A stretch of 64,000 nucleotides of DNA from Collinsella sp. (GCA_018380195.1 JAGZUC010000006.1:62001-126000), one strand, 5' to 3'; counted from the stretch's first letter, positions 48,825 through 57,409 are shown. Translations and numbers: made by a program. Notes: a model not told the origin generated them from the letters alone.

Positions 48825-48880
48825 GGTGTCTACTCCCTTAGTCGTTTAAACAACGATATGAACCATGGTACCACGATGCG

Positions 48881-48919
48881 AAACCACCACAAAGGTGCCT
48901 GTCCCCTTTGTGGTGGTTT
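48881..48919 (-). repeat. Stop-abutting palindrome AAACCACCACAAAGG (mscS 3' end)
   Basis: Perfect 15-bp arms; on the minus strand the loop reads GGACAGGCA after AAAGG. The palindrome overlaps the stop codon (48918-48920) of the MscS-type gene and ends in GGTTTCG, so it can serve as its terminator. Confidence 0.85.
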
Positions 48920-49685
48920 AGGCGATGATGGGGGCGATGGCACGAATGCAGGCGTCGGCTGCCGTAAAAGTGGTGCTATCGTCGCTGACGATAAAGATGA
49001 TTTTGCCCTTAACGCCAAAGTCGCCGATCTCGCTAAAGAGCACGTACGGCTCCTTGTCAAAGCCAGAGATGGGCGAGACGGCCGTTTTGGTTGCGCTCGT
49101 GAGCTCGTCTGCCAGCGCGTCAAGGGAAGCCCACTTAGACGTGTCCTTTACGGCAACGGGCACGGCCACGCGCCCAAAGGGCATCAGATGCACGAGCGTG
49201 TTCTTGGAGATGTTGGAGTTGGGCACAATGATGGTCTGCCCGCAGGCGTCCTCGATGGTTGTGTGACGCCAGGTGATATCTTGGACCACGCCGGATACGC
49301 CGCCGACCTCGATATTGTCGCCGGGTTTGATGATGCCCATAAAGGTCACCTGCATGCCGCCGATAAGGTTTGACAGCGTGTCCTGAAAGCCGAGCGAGAT
49401 GGCGATGCCGCCGACGCCAAGAGCGGCGACGAGCGCGTTTGCGTTAATGCCAAAGCAGTTGTCGAGGATAAAGCTGCCGCCAATCATCCAGATGACGGCG
49501 CGTGCGATGTTGATGAAGATACTCGATGCCGGAAGCGGGTTATCGTCTCGGTTAAGCAGATGGTTCAGGGTCTTGGATACGACCTTGGCGGCGACGGCGG
49601 TGCCTATCGCCAAGATGACGGCCCAGATGATGTTGTGGACCCATCGTTGTGCAAAGAAATGAAGAATCGGCTCAAACAATTCCAT
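48918..49685 (-). CDS. Small mechanosensitive channel (MscS family)
   Basis: A 255-residue channel protecting against hypo-osmotic shock. Three hydrophobic segments (NIIWAVILAIGTAVAAKVV; ARAVIWMIGGSFIL; ANALVAALGVGGIAISLGF) are followed by the MscS signature DTLSNLIGGMQV and the beta domain (GDNIEVGGVSGVVQDI, TTIEDACGQTIIVPNS). The ATG at 49685 is 10 nt after AGGAGG on the minus strand; the longer open frame is non-coding. TM3 has the usual Gly/Ala packing pattern. Confidence 0.88.
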   Translation of the reverse strand: MELFEPILHFFAQRWVHNIIWAVILAIGTAVAAKVVSKTLNHLLNRDDNPLPASSIFINIARAVIWMIGGSFILDNCFGINANALVAALGVGGIAISLGFQDTLSNLIGGMQVTFMGIIKPGDNIEVGGVSGVVQDITWRHTTIEDACGQTIIVPNSNISKNTLVHLMPFGRVAVPVAVKDTSKWASLDALADELTSATKTAVSPISGFDKEPYVLFSEIGDFGVKGKIIFIVSDDSTTFTAADACIRAIAPIIA

Positions 49686-49730
49686 GTAGGGAAAACCTCC
49701 TAATGATCGTTCAACCATGATACCCACCAA

Positions 49731-49762
49731 GAAGCCCGTCCGATCAAATTCGGACGGGCTTC
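49731..49762 (-). terminator. Terminator of the 5'-nucleotidase gene
   Basis: GAAGCCCGTCCGA pairs with TCGGACGGGCTTC (13 bp), loop TCAAAT. T content after it is low (TTGG on the minus strand). Confidence 0.6.
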
Positions 49763-49815
49763 TGTGCTCGATATAAGGTTTACGCGGCGGGGCTGTAAGG
49801 CCCGGACGATGCAGC

Positions 49816-51834
49816 TTAGCGTCGACGCTTCCAGATAATGCCGAGCATGATGACGATGATGCCGCCGATAAGGCACGCGCCAACTACTGCCAGCGTGCGG
49901 TCTCCCGTTGCGGCGAGCTTACCGGTCGTCTTCTTGGTGATGACCTTCGTGGTCGTCGTGTCCGTCTTAGGCGAGGGCTTAGGCGTCGGGGCCGGTGTGG
50001 GCGTGGGGTCCACGGCTGCGGAGCCGAAGCTGATGGTGCCGGCGAGCCCGGCCATCTTGCTCTCCCAGCTGTCTTGCCCGATCAGCGCCCTCAGCGCCGC
50101 CTCGCACGTGCCCCACTCGGTGTACTTGGTGGCGTGTGCAAAGGTGGGAAAGTCGGTCGTGTTGGTAATGATGTAGTTGTTGGTGGCGACGGTATAGGTC
50201 TTGGCGGGGTCGAGCGTGCTGCCGTCCTTGGCAAGTGTGGCACTCACAATGCGCTTGCCTTCGGGCTGCGTCCAATCAATCGTCACGTTGATGCCGCCAA
50301 AGGAGAGAACGCTGCCAGAGTCATCGCGCCACTTGTACTTGTCTTGCGCCTCCTGCTCGGTATGGCCGGCTGCCACGTAGGCTTGCTGAAGCTCGTAGCT
50401 GTGATTGCACTCGTCGCTGATCTGCAGTGAGTGCTCGAGTGCTGTCAGGAAGTCCGCGCCGGTCATGGTCCAGGTCTCCACGGTGTTGCCGTAGGGCGAG
50501 ATAGCGATGACGTTGCCGGCAGTCACATCGCCCGCAGCGATGCCGCCGCGGATGCCACCCGCGTTCTCGATGGCAAGGTCTGCGCCCGTCAGGGCAAGAT
50601 AGGAGCCGCAGATCACATGTCCGATGGTCTGGGCCTTGGTGGTGTCGCCCTCCTTGCTGGGGCGGAAATCGGTGGTGCGCACCATCTCCCAGCCGTGCGT
50701 GCCAGATGCGTTCTCGCCGTAGAAATAATTGGTAGAGCTCGTGCCGAGCACCTCGCTCGATGCGGCGCTAAAGGCATCGTCGAGCGGCTTGATCTTGTTG
50801 TCGTGGACCTCATCAAGGATGCTCTGATAGGTGGAGCCCTTGTTGGGATCGGTCAAAAGAACGTTTACATCCTTGGCGGTATAGAGCTTCTCGTCGCTTT
50901 TGCCTGCGTATACCGCTACCGTGTCATCGTCGGTGCTTTCGGTGCCCTTGGTGTCGTACTCGTAGGGGATGGAAGGCAGTCCCACCTCGGCAAAGGCGCT
51001 GCCTGCCTCGACAACGTGGATTGTCTTGCCGTCGGCTCCCGTCACCTTCTCGTTAAGGTTGATGTGCTCGTGGCCTGCGATAAGGGCATCGACGCCACGG
51101 AGCCGCGTGGCAAAGGTCTTGGCGTCGAGCGTGTGCGCGATACACACAACAACATCGCAGCCCTCCTTGCGCAGCTGCTCTGCCTCGGCATTGATGGCGT
51201 TCGCGGCACTCGAGAAGCTGGTGCCCGCGACTAGGTCTGCACGCAGCGAGGAGCCAAGCGACTCATCCATGGCTCCTACAACGCCGACCTTGATTTGGTA
51301 GGCGAACGTTGAGTGACTTTCACTGTCCTCCCAGGTGCGGTTGAGCGTCTTCATGATGCTCGAGCTCCATACGCCGCTCGTAGACTTCGCGTTCGCGCAG
51401 AGCATGGCGAAGGACGTGCCGGTGGTGCTGTAACCGGTCATGGTGCGGAGTTTGTCCGCGCCATAGCTCCAATCGTGGTTGCCCGGCGTGGTCGCGTCGT
51501 AGCCGTCGGCGTAGAAGGTGTCCATGAGCTCGGCGATGCTCTTGCCCTCGCTCATAGTGGCAAAGGACTGCCCGTGGAAGGTATCGCCCGCATCGAGCAG
51601 AAGATCGGGGGCGCTGCCTTGGGCGCTGTAGAGAACCGCCAGTCCGTCAAAGCCCACAGTGCTTGCGTTGTAGCTGTACTTGTAGCTGCCGTGGATGTCG
51701 TTGGTTTGCATGACGGTCACAGAGCCGTCAATAGCGGCGGGCAGGTTCCCCGCGAAAGCGAGGCTTGGGATGCCTGCGAGCGCGCCGGCAAACAACGAGA
51801 CGGTTAACGCAAGGCGGGGGACGAGTCTTTTCAT
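49816..51834 (-). CDS. Secreted, cell-wall-anchored 5'-nucleotidase/cyclic phosphodiesterase (UshA/CpdB type)
   Basis: Releases phosphate and nucleosides from extracellular nucleotides. The 672-residue precursor has a signal peptide (MKRLVPRLALTVSLFAGAL, cleavage near AFA-GN). The metallophosphatase domain has VMQTNDIHGSY, LLDAGDTFHGQ, TPGNHDWSYGAD and IAGHEHINLNE. The C-terminal nucleotidase domain has NAGGIRGGIAAGDVT. A Pro/Thr/Lys-rich wall linker leads to LAATGD, a hydrophobic helix and the tail KRRR. LAxTG resembles the sortase E signal of actinobacteria. The ATG at 51834 follows AAGGAGACTGCC. Confidence 0.9.
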   Translation of the reverse strand: MKRLVPRLALTVSLFAGALAGIPSLAFAGNLPAAIDGSVTVMQTNDIHGSYKYSYNASTVGFDGLAVLYSAQGSAPDLLLDAGDTFHGQSFATMSEGKSIAELMDTFYADGYDATTPGNHDWSYGADKLRTMTGYSTTGTSFAMLCANAKSTSGVWSSSIMKTLNRTWEDSESHSTFAYQIKVGVVGAMDESLGSSLRADLVAGTSFSSAANAINAEAEQLRKEGCDVVVCIAHTLDAKTFATRLRGVDALIAGHEHINLNEKVTGADGKTIHVVEAGSAFAEVGLPSIPYEYDTKGTESTDDDTVAVYAGKSDEKLYTAKDVNVLLTDPNKGSTYQSILDEVHDNKIKPLDDAFSAASSEVLGTSSTNYFYGENASGTHGWEMVRTTDFRPSKEGDTTKAQTIGHVICGSYLALTGADLAIENAGGIRGGIAAGDVTAGNVIAISPYGNTVETWTMTGADFLTALEHSLQISDECNHSYELQQAYVAAGHTEQEAQDKYKWRDDSGSVLSFGGINVTIDWTQPEGKRIVSATLAKDGSTLDPAKTYTVATNNYIITNTTDFPTFAHATKYTEWGTCEAALRALIGQDSWESKMAGLAGTISFGSAAVDPTPTPAPTPKPSPKTDTTTTKVITKKTTGKLAATGDRTLAVVGACLIGGIIVIMLGIIWKRRR

Positions 51835-51857
51835 GGCAGTCTCCTTAGTTCTTAACA

Positions 51858-51898
51858 AAAACCACCACAAAGGTGCCTGTCTCCTTTGTGGTGGTTTT
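51858..51898 (-). repeat. Palindrome AAAACCACCACAAAGG (ABC ATPase 3' end)
   Basis: Perfect 16-bp arms; minus-strand loop AGACAGGCA. It lies 8 bp after the stop of the ABC ATPase gene and runs into a T-rich TTTTTGTT on the minus strand, so it is a good terminator. Near-identical to 48881-48919. Confidence 0.85.
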
Positions 51899-51906
51899 CT
51901 AAGTCG

Positions 51907-52701
51907 TTAGCTCAGCAGCATGCGGTCGTTGGCGAGCTCGCCGCCCGAGACCTCCTCGAACTTCTGCAGTAGGTCGGCGACGGTAAGCGACTTCTTTTCA
52001 TCGCCCGCCACGTCGTAGATCACGTGGCCCTCGTGCATCATGATCAGACGGTTGCCCAGACGGATGGCGTCGTTCATGTTGTGCGTGACCATGAGCGTGG
52101 TCAGGTGGTTCTCGTCGACAATCTCCTCGGTCAGGTTGAGCACCTTAGAGGCCGTCTTGGGGTCGAGGGCCGCGGTGTGCTCGTCGAGCAGCAGCAGGCG
52201 CGGCCTGGTGAGCGTGGCCATCAGCAGGGTGAGTGCCTGGCGCTGGCCGCCCGAGAGCAGGCCGACCTTGGCGTTGAGACGCGTGTCCAGACCAAGGTCC
52301 AGGCGCTTGAGCAGCTCAACGTACTCATCTTTCTCGGCCTTGGTGACGCCCCACGAAAGGCCGCGACGCTGGCCGCGACGCTTGGCGAGGGCCAGGTTCT
52401 CGGCGATCTGCATGTCGGCAGCGGTACCGCGCATGGGGTCCTGAAACACGCGGCCCAGGTACTTGGCGCGCTGCGACTCGCTCAGGCGCGAGATGTCGGT
52501 GCCGTCGAGCTCAATAACGCCCGAATCGAGCGGGTACACGCCGGCGATCATGTTGAGCAGCGTGGACTTGCCGGCGCCGTTGCCGCCGATCACGGTTACA
52601 AAGTCGCCGTCATTCAGGGTGAGGTCGACGCCGGTGAGCGCGCGCTTCTCGGTGACGGTGCCCTTGTTAAAGGTCTTCTTGACGTGCGAGAGCTTAAGCA
52701 T
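51907..52701 (-). CDS. ABC transporter ATP-binding protein (TrpXYZ-like importer)
   Basis: Energises the importer with the next two genes. The 264-residue ATPase has Walker A VIGGNGAGKST, the Q-loop RVFQDPMRGTA, signature LSGGQRQAL, Walker B LLLLDEHTAALDP and the H-loop MVTHN. GLSWGVTKAE lies in the helical region. The ATG at 52701 is 9 nt after GGGAG; an ATG at 52710 directly abuts that RBS. It overlaps the permease gene by 8 bp. Ends at a strong palindrome. Confidence 0.9.
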   Translation of the reverse strand: MLKLSHVKKTFNKGTVTEKRALTGVDLTLNDGDFVTVIGGNGAGKSTLLNMIAGVYPLDSGVIELDGTDISRLSESQRAKYLGRVFQDPMRGTAADMQIAENLALAKRRGQRRGLSWGVTKAEKDEYVELLKRLDLGLDTRLNAKVGLLSGGQRQALTLLMATLTRPRLLLLDEHTAALDPKTASKVLNLTEEIVDENHLTTLMVTHNMNDAIRLGNRLIMMHEGHVIYDVAGDEKKSLTVADLLQKFEEVSGGELANDRMLLS

Positions 52702-53617
52702 CTGCCTCATCTCCCTTCGTGTAGGAGCTGCGGAGCTTATAGCGCTCCCAAACCACGGGCACGCACAGGGCCACGGCGACGATCACGGCGGAGAGTAGCT
52801 TCATGTCGTTGGCGTCCATGCCCAGCTGCAGCACGATGGCGCGGATAAGGAAGTACACCACGGAGCCAAAGACGGCGGAGGCAAGACGGACGCTAAACTG
52901 CGTGAGGCCGCCGGGCAGCAGGCGACCGAGCACCTCGCCGATGACGATGGCGGCAAGACCGATAACGATGGCGCCGGTGCCCATGCCGATGTCGGCATAC
53001 TTCTGGCTCTGGCAGATGAGCGCACCCGAAAGGCCAATGAGGGCGTTGGAGAGCACGAGGGCGATCATTTTGGTGGTGTTGGTGTTAACGCCCAGGGCGC
53101 GGATCATGTACTCGTTGTTGCCGGTGGCACGCAGCGCCGAGCCGATCTCGGTGCCAAAGAACCAGTACAGGATGGCGACGATGGCCACGGCCAGCACAAT
53201 GCCTAGGATAATGGCAACAGTGGACTGCGGCAGGCCCGTCATGTTGCTGACGGATGAGAAGATAGTGCCCTTGGCAAGGATGGGCGTGTTGGACTTGCCC
53301 ATGATGCGCAGGTTGATGGACCACAGACTGATCTGCGTAAGGATTCCGGCGAGGATTGCGGGAATCTCAAAGACGGTGGTCAAGATGCCCGTGACGGCGC
53401 CCGCGATGGCGCCGGCGCACATGCCGGCCAGCACGGCGAGCAAGGGGTCGACGTTATTGTTGACGATGAGCACGGCGCAGACACAGCCGCCGAGGGCAAA
53501 GCTGCCGTCGCAGGTCATATCGGGGATGTCGAGCAGGCGGAACGTGATAAACACGCCAAGCACCATGATGCCCCAGAGGACGCCCTGCGAAACGGCGCCC
53601 TGCAATGCAATGAGCAT
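52694..53617 (-). CDS. ABC transporter permease (branched-chain/TrpY-like family)
   Basis: A 307-residue membrane subunit with about eight to nine helices (e.g. LLAVLAGMCAGAIAGAVTGIL, GAIVIGLAAIVIGEVLGRLL). ALRATGNNEYMIRALGVNT is the cytoplasmic coupling segment. The LLDIPDMTCDGSFALGG start is typical of permeases paired with ABC_sub_bind-type binding proteins (TrpXYZ, or uncharacterised amino-acid/purine importers). It sits between the binding protein and the ATPase in one operon. Confidence 0.88.
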   Translation of the reverse strand: MLIALQGAVSQGVLWGIMVLGVFITFRLLDIPDMTCDGSFALGGCVCAVLIVNNNVDPLLAVLAGMCAGAIAGAVTGILTTVFEIPAILAGILTQISLWSINLRIMGKSNTPILAKGTIFSSVSNMTGLPQSTVAIILGIVLAVAIVAILYWFFGTEIGSALRATGNNEYMIRALGVNTNTTKMIALVLSNALIGLSGALICQSQKYADIGMGTGAIVIGLAAIVIGEVLGRLLPGGLTQFSVRLASAVFGSVVYFLIRAIVLQLGMDANDMKLLSAVIVAVALCVPVVWERYKLRSSYTKGDEADA

Positions 53618-53721
53618 GCTTCATACCTCCTAGGATAGGGTGGACACGTGTTTTTCCATAATAGCGGTACCAATGCATAAAAGAGCGGTGGACAGATGTT
53701 TTGTTTTACCTGAAACAAGCA

Positions 53722-53750
53722 GGGCGAACGCCGGCCTTTAGCGTTCGCCC
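53722..53750 (-). terminator. Attenuator hairpin between binding protein and permease genes
   Basis: GGGCGAACGC pairs with GCGTTCGCCC, 9-nt loop, in the 204-bp gap. The minus strand continues TGCTTGTTTC. Such hairpins usually raise binding-protein expression above that of the membrane parts. Confidence 0.6.
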
Positions 53751-53821
53751 CAATGACTCAGATATTGAATAACGCAGCAGTGGCGCGCGTGCGGGCCCTA
53801 GACGCGTTACCGCGCATGGCG

Positions 53822-54802
53822 CTACGCGTCCAGGGCGGAAAGGTCGATACCCAGAGCCTCGGCCATCTCTTCGTTCTTGACGACGACCAGGTCCTTGCTC
53901 GAGAGATGCTTGATCGGCATATCCTCGGGCTTGGCCTCGCCCTTCAAGATCTTGACGGCCATCTCGCCTGCAGCGTAGCCCAGGTCCTCGTAGTTGATGG
54001 AGAGGGTGAACAGACCGCCGGCCTTGCACATGCCCTCCTCGCCAGTCACGAAGGGGAGCTTGTTCTCCTTGCAGATCTGGCCGACCTGCGAGGCACCCGC
54101 GGCGATGGTGTTGTCGGTGGGGGAGTACAGCGCGTCGACCTTGCCCACGGCAGACTCGACGACGGACTGAATCTCGTTGGAGCTCGAGACGGTGAAGTCA
54201 GTGTACTCGAGGCCCAGCTTGTCGAGTTCCTTCTTGGCGGCCTTGATCTGGACGTCGGAGTTGGACTCGGCGGTGCAGTAGAGCAGGCCGACCTTCTTAA
54301 CGTCGGGCAGGACCTTCTGCATCATCTCGAGCTGCTCGGCGACCGGGGTGAGGTCGGAAGCGCCCGTGACGTTGGTGCCGGGCTTGTCGTTGTCCTGGAC
54401 CAGGCCGGAAGCGGCGTAGTCGGTGATGGCGCAGCCAACGATGGGGATATCAGCGGTGGCGCCGGCGGCAGCCTGCGCGGCGGGCGTAGCGATGGCATAG
54501 ATCAGGTTGACGCCGTCGCCTACGAACTTGTCGGCAATGGACTTACACGTGGACTGGTCGTTCTGGGCGTTCTTCTGGTCGATCTTGACCTTGAGACCGC
54601 TCTTCTTGATGGCCTTGACGAAGCCGTCGTTGGCGGCATCGAGCGCGGAGTGCTCGGTGAGCTGCAGAACGCCGATGGTGTAGTCGGAACCGGCGGCAGC
54701 GGAGCCGGAACCAGAGTTGCCGCCGCATCCGGCGAGCGGAGCGAGCGCGAGCAGGCCAGCGGAGACCAGAAGGCTCCTGCGGCTGATGGTGATGTCCTTC
54801 AT
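53822..54802 (-). CDS. ABC transporter substrate-binding lipoprotein (ABC_sub_bind/TrpX-like)
   Basis: A 326-residue extracellular binding protein. The leader MKDITISRRSLLVSAGLLAL has a twin-arginine motif (SRRSLL) and a lipobox (PLAGC), so it may be a Tat-exported lipoprotein. The mature part shows YTIGVLQLTEHSALDAANDG, IYAIATPAAQAAAG, VTGASDLTPVAEQLEMMQKVLP and VDALYSPTDNTIA, typical of the PF04392 group that often binds tryptophan or tyrosine. The ATG at 54802 is after GGGGGTAATG; the frame upstream crosses the promoter. Ligand not proven. Confidence 0.87.
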   Translation of the reverse strand: MKDITISRRSLLVSAGLLALAPLAGCGGNSGSGSAAAGSDYTIGVLQLTEHSALDAANDGFVKAIKKSGLKVKIDQKNAQNDQSTCKSIADKFVGDGVNLIYAIATPAAQAAAGATADIPIVGCAITDYAASGLVQDNDKPGTNVTGASDLTPVAEQLEMMQKVLPDVKKVGLLYCTAESNSDVQIKAAKKELDKLGLEYTDFTVSSSNEIQSVVESAVGKVDALYSPTDNTIAAGASQVGQICKENKLPFVTGEEGMCKAGGLFTLSINYEDLGYAAGEMAVKILKGEAKPEDMPIKHLSSKDLVVVKNEEMAEALGIDLSALDA

Positions 54803-54862
54803 ATCATTACCCCCAGTATAAAAATGGCTGGAAACACTGCACTGGGACAAAGTGCAAGTGGA

Positions 54863-54893
54863 ACTATAGTAGCGCTGATGTCCATTTTTACAA
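54863..54893 (-). promoter_or_regulatory. Promoter of the ABC importer operon
   Basis: On the minus strand TTGTAA (54893-54888) and TATAGT (54868-54863), spacer 19 bp, about 60 bp before the ATG. Confidence 0.5.
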
Positions 54894-54961
54894 CAGCCTG
54901 GCGGGTTTTTAATACAGAATCGGATGGGCGGTACGGGTAGTCGAATGGGCGGCGGAGGGTC

Positions 54962-55747
54962 TTATGCGGCGGAGGAGGCGTCGTCCTCGTCCAAGGCGGC
55001 GAAGAGCTTCTTGCCGTCGAGCAGGCGCGTGCTGACGTTTCTCATACGGGCGATCTCGACGGTGCGCAGCGTATCGTCGGTGCCTCGGGTGTCGTAGACC
55101 GTTCCCAGCAGATACGAGATGCCATCGCGCTGCCTGATGGCAAAGGGACGGAGTGTCATCCGTGCTGCTTCGGTTTCGCCGCGTGTCGTGACGCTCGAAA
55201 TATCAAAACTCACCGTGGTTCCGTGGTCGATGGCCTGCTCGACGAGCTCGCACGTGTCGATGCGCTTGATGGGCGTGCGTGTTGCCTTGGTAGCCTTGCT
55301 GCCTGCGCTTGGAGCGGGTTCGGGTGTATCGAGGTAGCCGCGAACGTCGGCGCTCGCCATGGCAACTAAGTGCTGCGCCATGCTCTTGCGGATAGCGATA
55401 GGCGTGGAGCGGTTGCGCATGACCATACCGTGGAGCCGGATGATCTCTTCATCGGTGAGCGGGCGGGTAAGAAGTTTGTAGCCCACGCCGCGTTTGTACT
55501 CAATTTCGTATCCGGCATGGCGAAGCGCGGAGATGGCGGTGTAGATGCTGCGCCGCGCCGCCGAGATGGGCATGCGGGCGGGGTCGTCGGGATGGGCGAG
55601 GCGCCGGATCAACTCATCGGAAAGCATGGCCTTGTCCTCGCCGGTGTTTTCGCTTAATAGTTGCAGGATGCGAACGGCGCGATAGGCTGCCATCGAGGCG
55701 GCGCCTCTAGTCGTGGTGTCGTAGGTTTCAACAGCGGCTTCGGTCAT
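54962..55747 (-). CDS. HTH-WYL domain transcriptional regulator
   Basis: A 261-residue protein. The N-terminal winged-helix region (AVRILQLLSENTGEDKAMLSDE, then ISALRHAGYEIEYKRGVGYKL) is of the DeoR/WYL type. The C-terminal part has LVEQAIDHGTTVSFDISS and RPFAIRQRDGISYLLGTVYDTRGTDDTLRTVEIARM, matching the WYL ligand-sensing fold, although the WYL triad itself is changed (ISYLLG). The ATG at 55747 is 10 nt after AAAGGA; a GTG 9 bp earlier is too close. Its target is unknown; the ABC importer operon follows it in the same direction. Confidence 0.8.
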   Translation of the reverse strand: MTEAAVETYDTTTRGAASMAAYRAVRILQLLSENTGEDKAMLSDELIRRLAHPDDPARMPISAARRSIYTAISALRHAGYEIEYKRGVGYKLLTRPLTDEEIIRLHGMVMRNRSTPIAIRKSMAQHLVAMASADVRGYLDTPEPAPSAGSKATKATRTPIKRIDTCELVEQAIDHGTTVSFDISSVTTRGETEAARMTLRPFAIRQRDGISYLLGTVYDTRGTDDTLRTVEIARMRNVSTRLLDGKKLFAALDEDDASSAA

Positions 55748-55864
55748 GGTGTCCACGTCCTTTCCGTTTTGGGTGGCGACGGTATGGAGCCTAGGACGTG
55801 GGGCTTTCCCAGGGGCGCAGGGCGCTCTGGGCGGTCGGTAGTCGTCGGCAAACGGCGGGTCGAG

Positions 55865-55927
55865 TTTTCAACAGCCCTGCTCAACTGACCAAAAACTTGC
55901 CAAAAGCTTGACGGATGCTGTTGAAAA
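55865..55927. repeat. Spaced inverted repeat TTTTCAACAGC
   Basis: Perfect 11-bp arms, TTTTCAACAGC (55865-55875) and GCTGTTGAAAA (55917-55927), 41 bp apart. The interior holds AAAAACTTG-CAAAAGCTTG. Placed between the WYL gene promoter region and the asnS terminator. I see no gene in 55748-55929. Confidence 0.65.
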
Positions 55928-55929
55928 AA

Positions 55930-55957
55930 GCGTCTCTCGACCGATGTCGAGAGACGC
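55930..55957 (-). terminator. Terminator of asnS
   Basis: Perfect 12-bp stem GCGTCTCTCGAC/GTCGAGAGACGC, loop CGAT, followed on the minus strand by TTTTTTC. Confidence 0.85.
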
Positions 55958-56005
55958 TTATGCGATGAGCGTTGGCGTGTGGCGACGCGAGCTAGCGTCC
56001 GACGA

Positions 56006-57409
56006 TTAGAAGTCGGCGTTGCCCACGGTGCGCGGGTGCGGCAGGACGTCGCGGATGTTGCCCACGCCGGTCAGATACATGACCAAGCGCTCGAAGCCCA
56101 GACCGTAGCCGGCGTGCTTGCAGGAACCGTAGCGGCGCAGGTCAAGGTAGTACTTGTACTGCTCGGGATTCATGCCCAGGTCCTTGATGCGGGCCTCGAG
56201 CAGATCCAGTCGCTCCTCGCGCTGGGAGCCGCCGATAATCTCGCCGATACCGGGAACCAGGCAGTCGGCGGCGGCGACGGTCTTGCCGTCCTCGTTCATG
56301 CGCATGTAGAACGCCTTGATCTCGGCCGGGTAGTCGGTCACAAAAGTCGGTCGCTTAAAGTGCTCCTCGGTCAGGAAGCGCTCGTGCTCGGTCTGCAGGT
56401 CGATGCCCCAGCTGACGGGGTAATCAAACTGGTGGCCAGCAGCGACTGCCTGCTCCAGGATTTCGACGGCCTCGGTATAGGTGACGCGGGCGAAGTCGGA
56501 GTTGGCGACATGGTCCAGGCGCTCGAGCAGACCCTTGTCCACAAACTTGTTGAGCATATTGAGCTCGTCGGGGCAGGTTGCCATGACGTCCTTAAGGACG
56601 TACTTGAGCATGGCCTCGGCGTTATCCATGTAGTCGTTAAGGTCGGCAAAGGCCATCTCGGGCTCGATCATCCAAAACTCGGCGGCGTGGCGCGTGGTGT
56701 TGGAGTTCTCGGCACGGAAGGTGGGGCCAAAGGTGTACACGTCGCCAAAGGCCATGGCAAAGTTCTCGGCATTGAGCTGGCCGGACACGGTGAGGCTTGC
56801 ATGCTTGCCAAAGAAGTCCTGGCTCCAGTCGACCTCGCCGGACTCGGTGAGGGGCGGATTTTTGGGGTCGAGCGTGGTCACGCGGAACATCTCGCCGGCG
56901 CCCTCGCAGTCACTCGTGGTGATGATGGGGGTGTTGACGTAGACAAAGCCCTGCTCCTGGAAGAAGCGGTGGATGGCGGCAGCCGCGACAGAGCGGATGC
57001 GGAACACGGCGCGGAACAGGTTGGTGCGCGGACGCAGGTGCTGCTGGGTGCGCAGGAACTCGACGGTTGCGCGCTTCTTCTGCAGTGGGTAATCCGGGGC
57101 GCTCGTGCCCTCGACCTCGATGGAGGTGGCAGAAAGCTCGAAAGGCTGGGGCGCATCGGGGGTCAGCTTGACGGTGCCGGTGCAAATGAGTGCGGCCGAG
57201 ACGTTTTGATGGGCGATCTCGTCGTAGTTGTCGAGTGCCTCGCGGTTCATGACGACCTGCAGGTCGCGGAAGCAGCTGCCGTCGTTGAGCGTAACAAAGC
57301 CAAAGTTCTTCATGTCGCGGACGGACTTGACCCAGCCGGCGACGGTGACGGTCTGGCCGCCGAGCGACTCGGCATCGGCATAGAGCTGCGCGATTTTGGT
57401 GCGGTTCAC
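56006..57409 (-). CDS. asnS: Asparaginyl-tRNA synthetase
   Basis: Class IIb synthetase, 467 residues. N-terminal OB fold: TVTVAGWVKSVRDMKNFGFVTLNDGSC. Core motifs: FLQEQGFVY-type motif 1 (FFQEQGFVYVNTPIIT), motif 2 FGPTFRAENSNTTRHAAEFWMIEPEMAF and motif 3 GYGLGFERLVMYLTG. AENSNTTRHAAEFWM (the Asn form) separates it from AspRS. The start is GTG at 57409, 4 nt after GGGAGG; the longer frame upstream is non-coding. Presence of asnB and asnS means asparagine is charged directly. Confidence 0.93.
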   Translation of the reverse strand: MNRTKIAQLYADAESLGGQTVTVAGWVKSVRDMKNFGFVTLNDGSCFRDLQVVMNREALDNYDEIAHQNVSAALICTGTVKLTPDAPQPFELSATSIEVEGTSAPDYPLQKKRATVEFLRTQQHLRPRTNLFRAVFRIRSVAAAAIHRFFQEQGFVYVNTPIITTSDCEGAGEMFRVTTLDPKNPPLTESGEVDWSQDFFGKHASLTVSGQLNAENFAMAFGDVYTFGPTFRAENSNTTRHAAEFWMIEPEMAFADLNDYMDNAEAMLKYVLKDVMATCPDELNMLNKFVDKGLLERLDHVANSDFARVTYTEAVEILEQAVAAGHQFDYPVSWGIDLQTEHERFLTEEHFKRPTFVTDYPAEIKAFYMRMNEDGKTVAAADCLVPGIGEIIGGSQREERLDLLEARIKDLGMNPEQYKYYLDLRRYGSCKHAGYGLGFERLVMYLTGVGNIRDVLPHPRTVGNADF

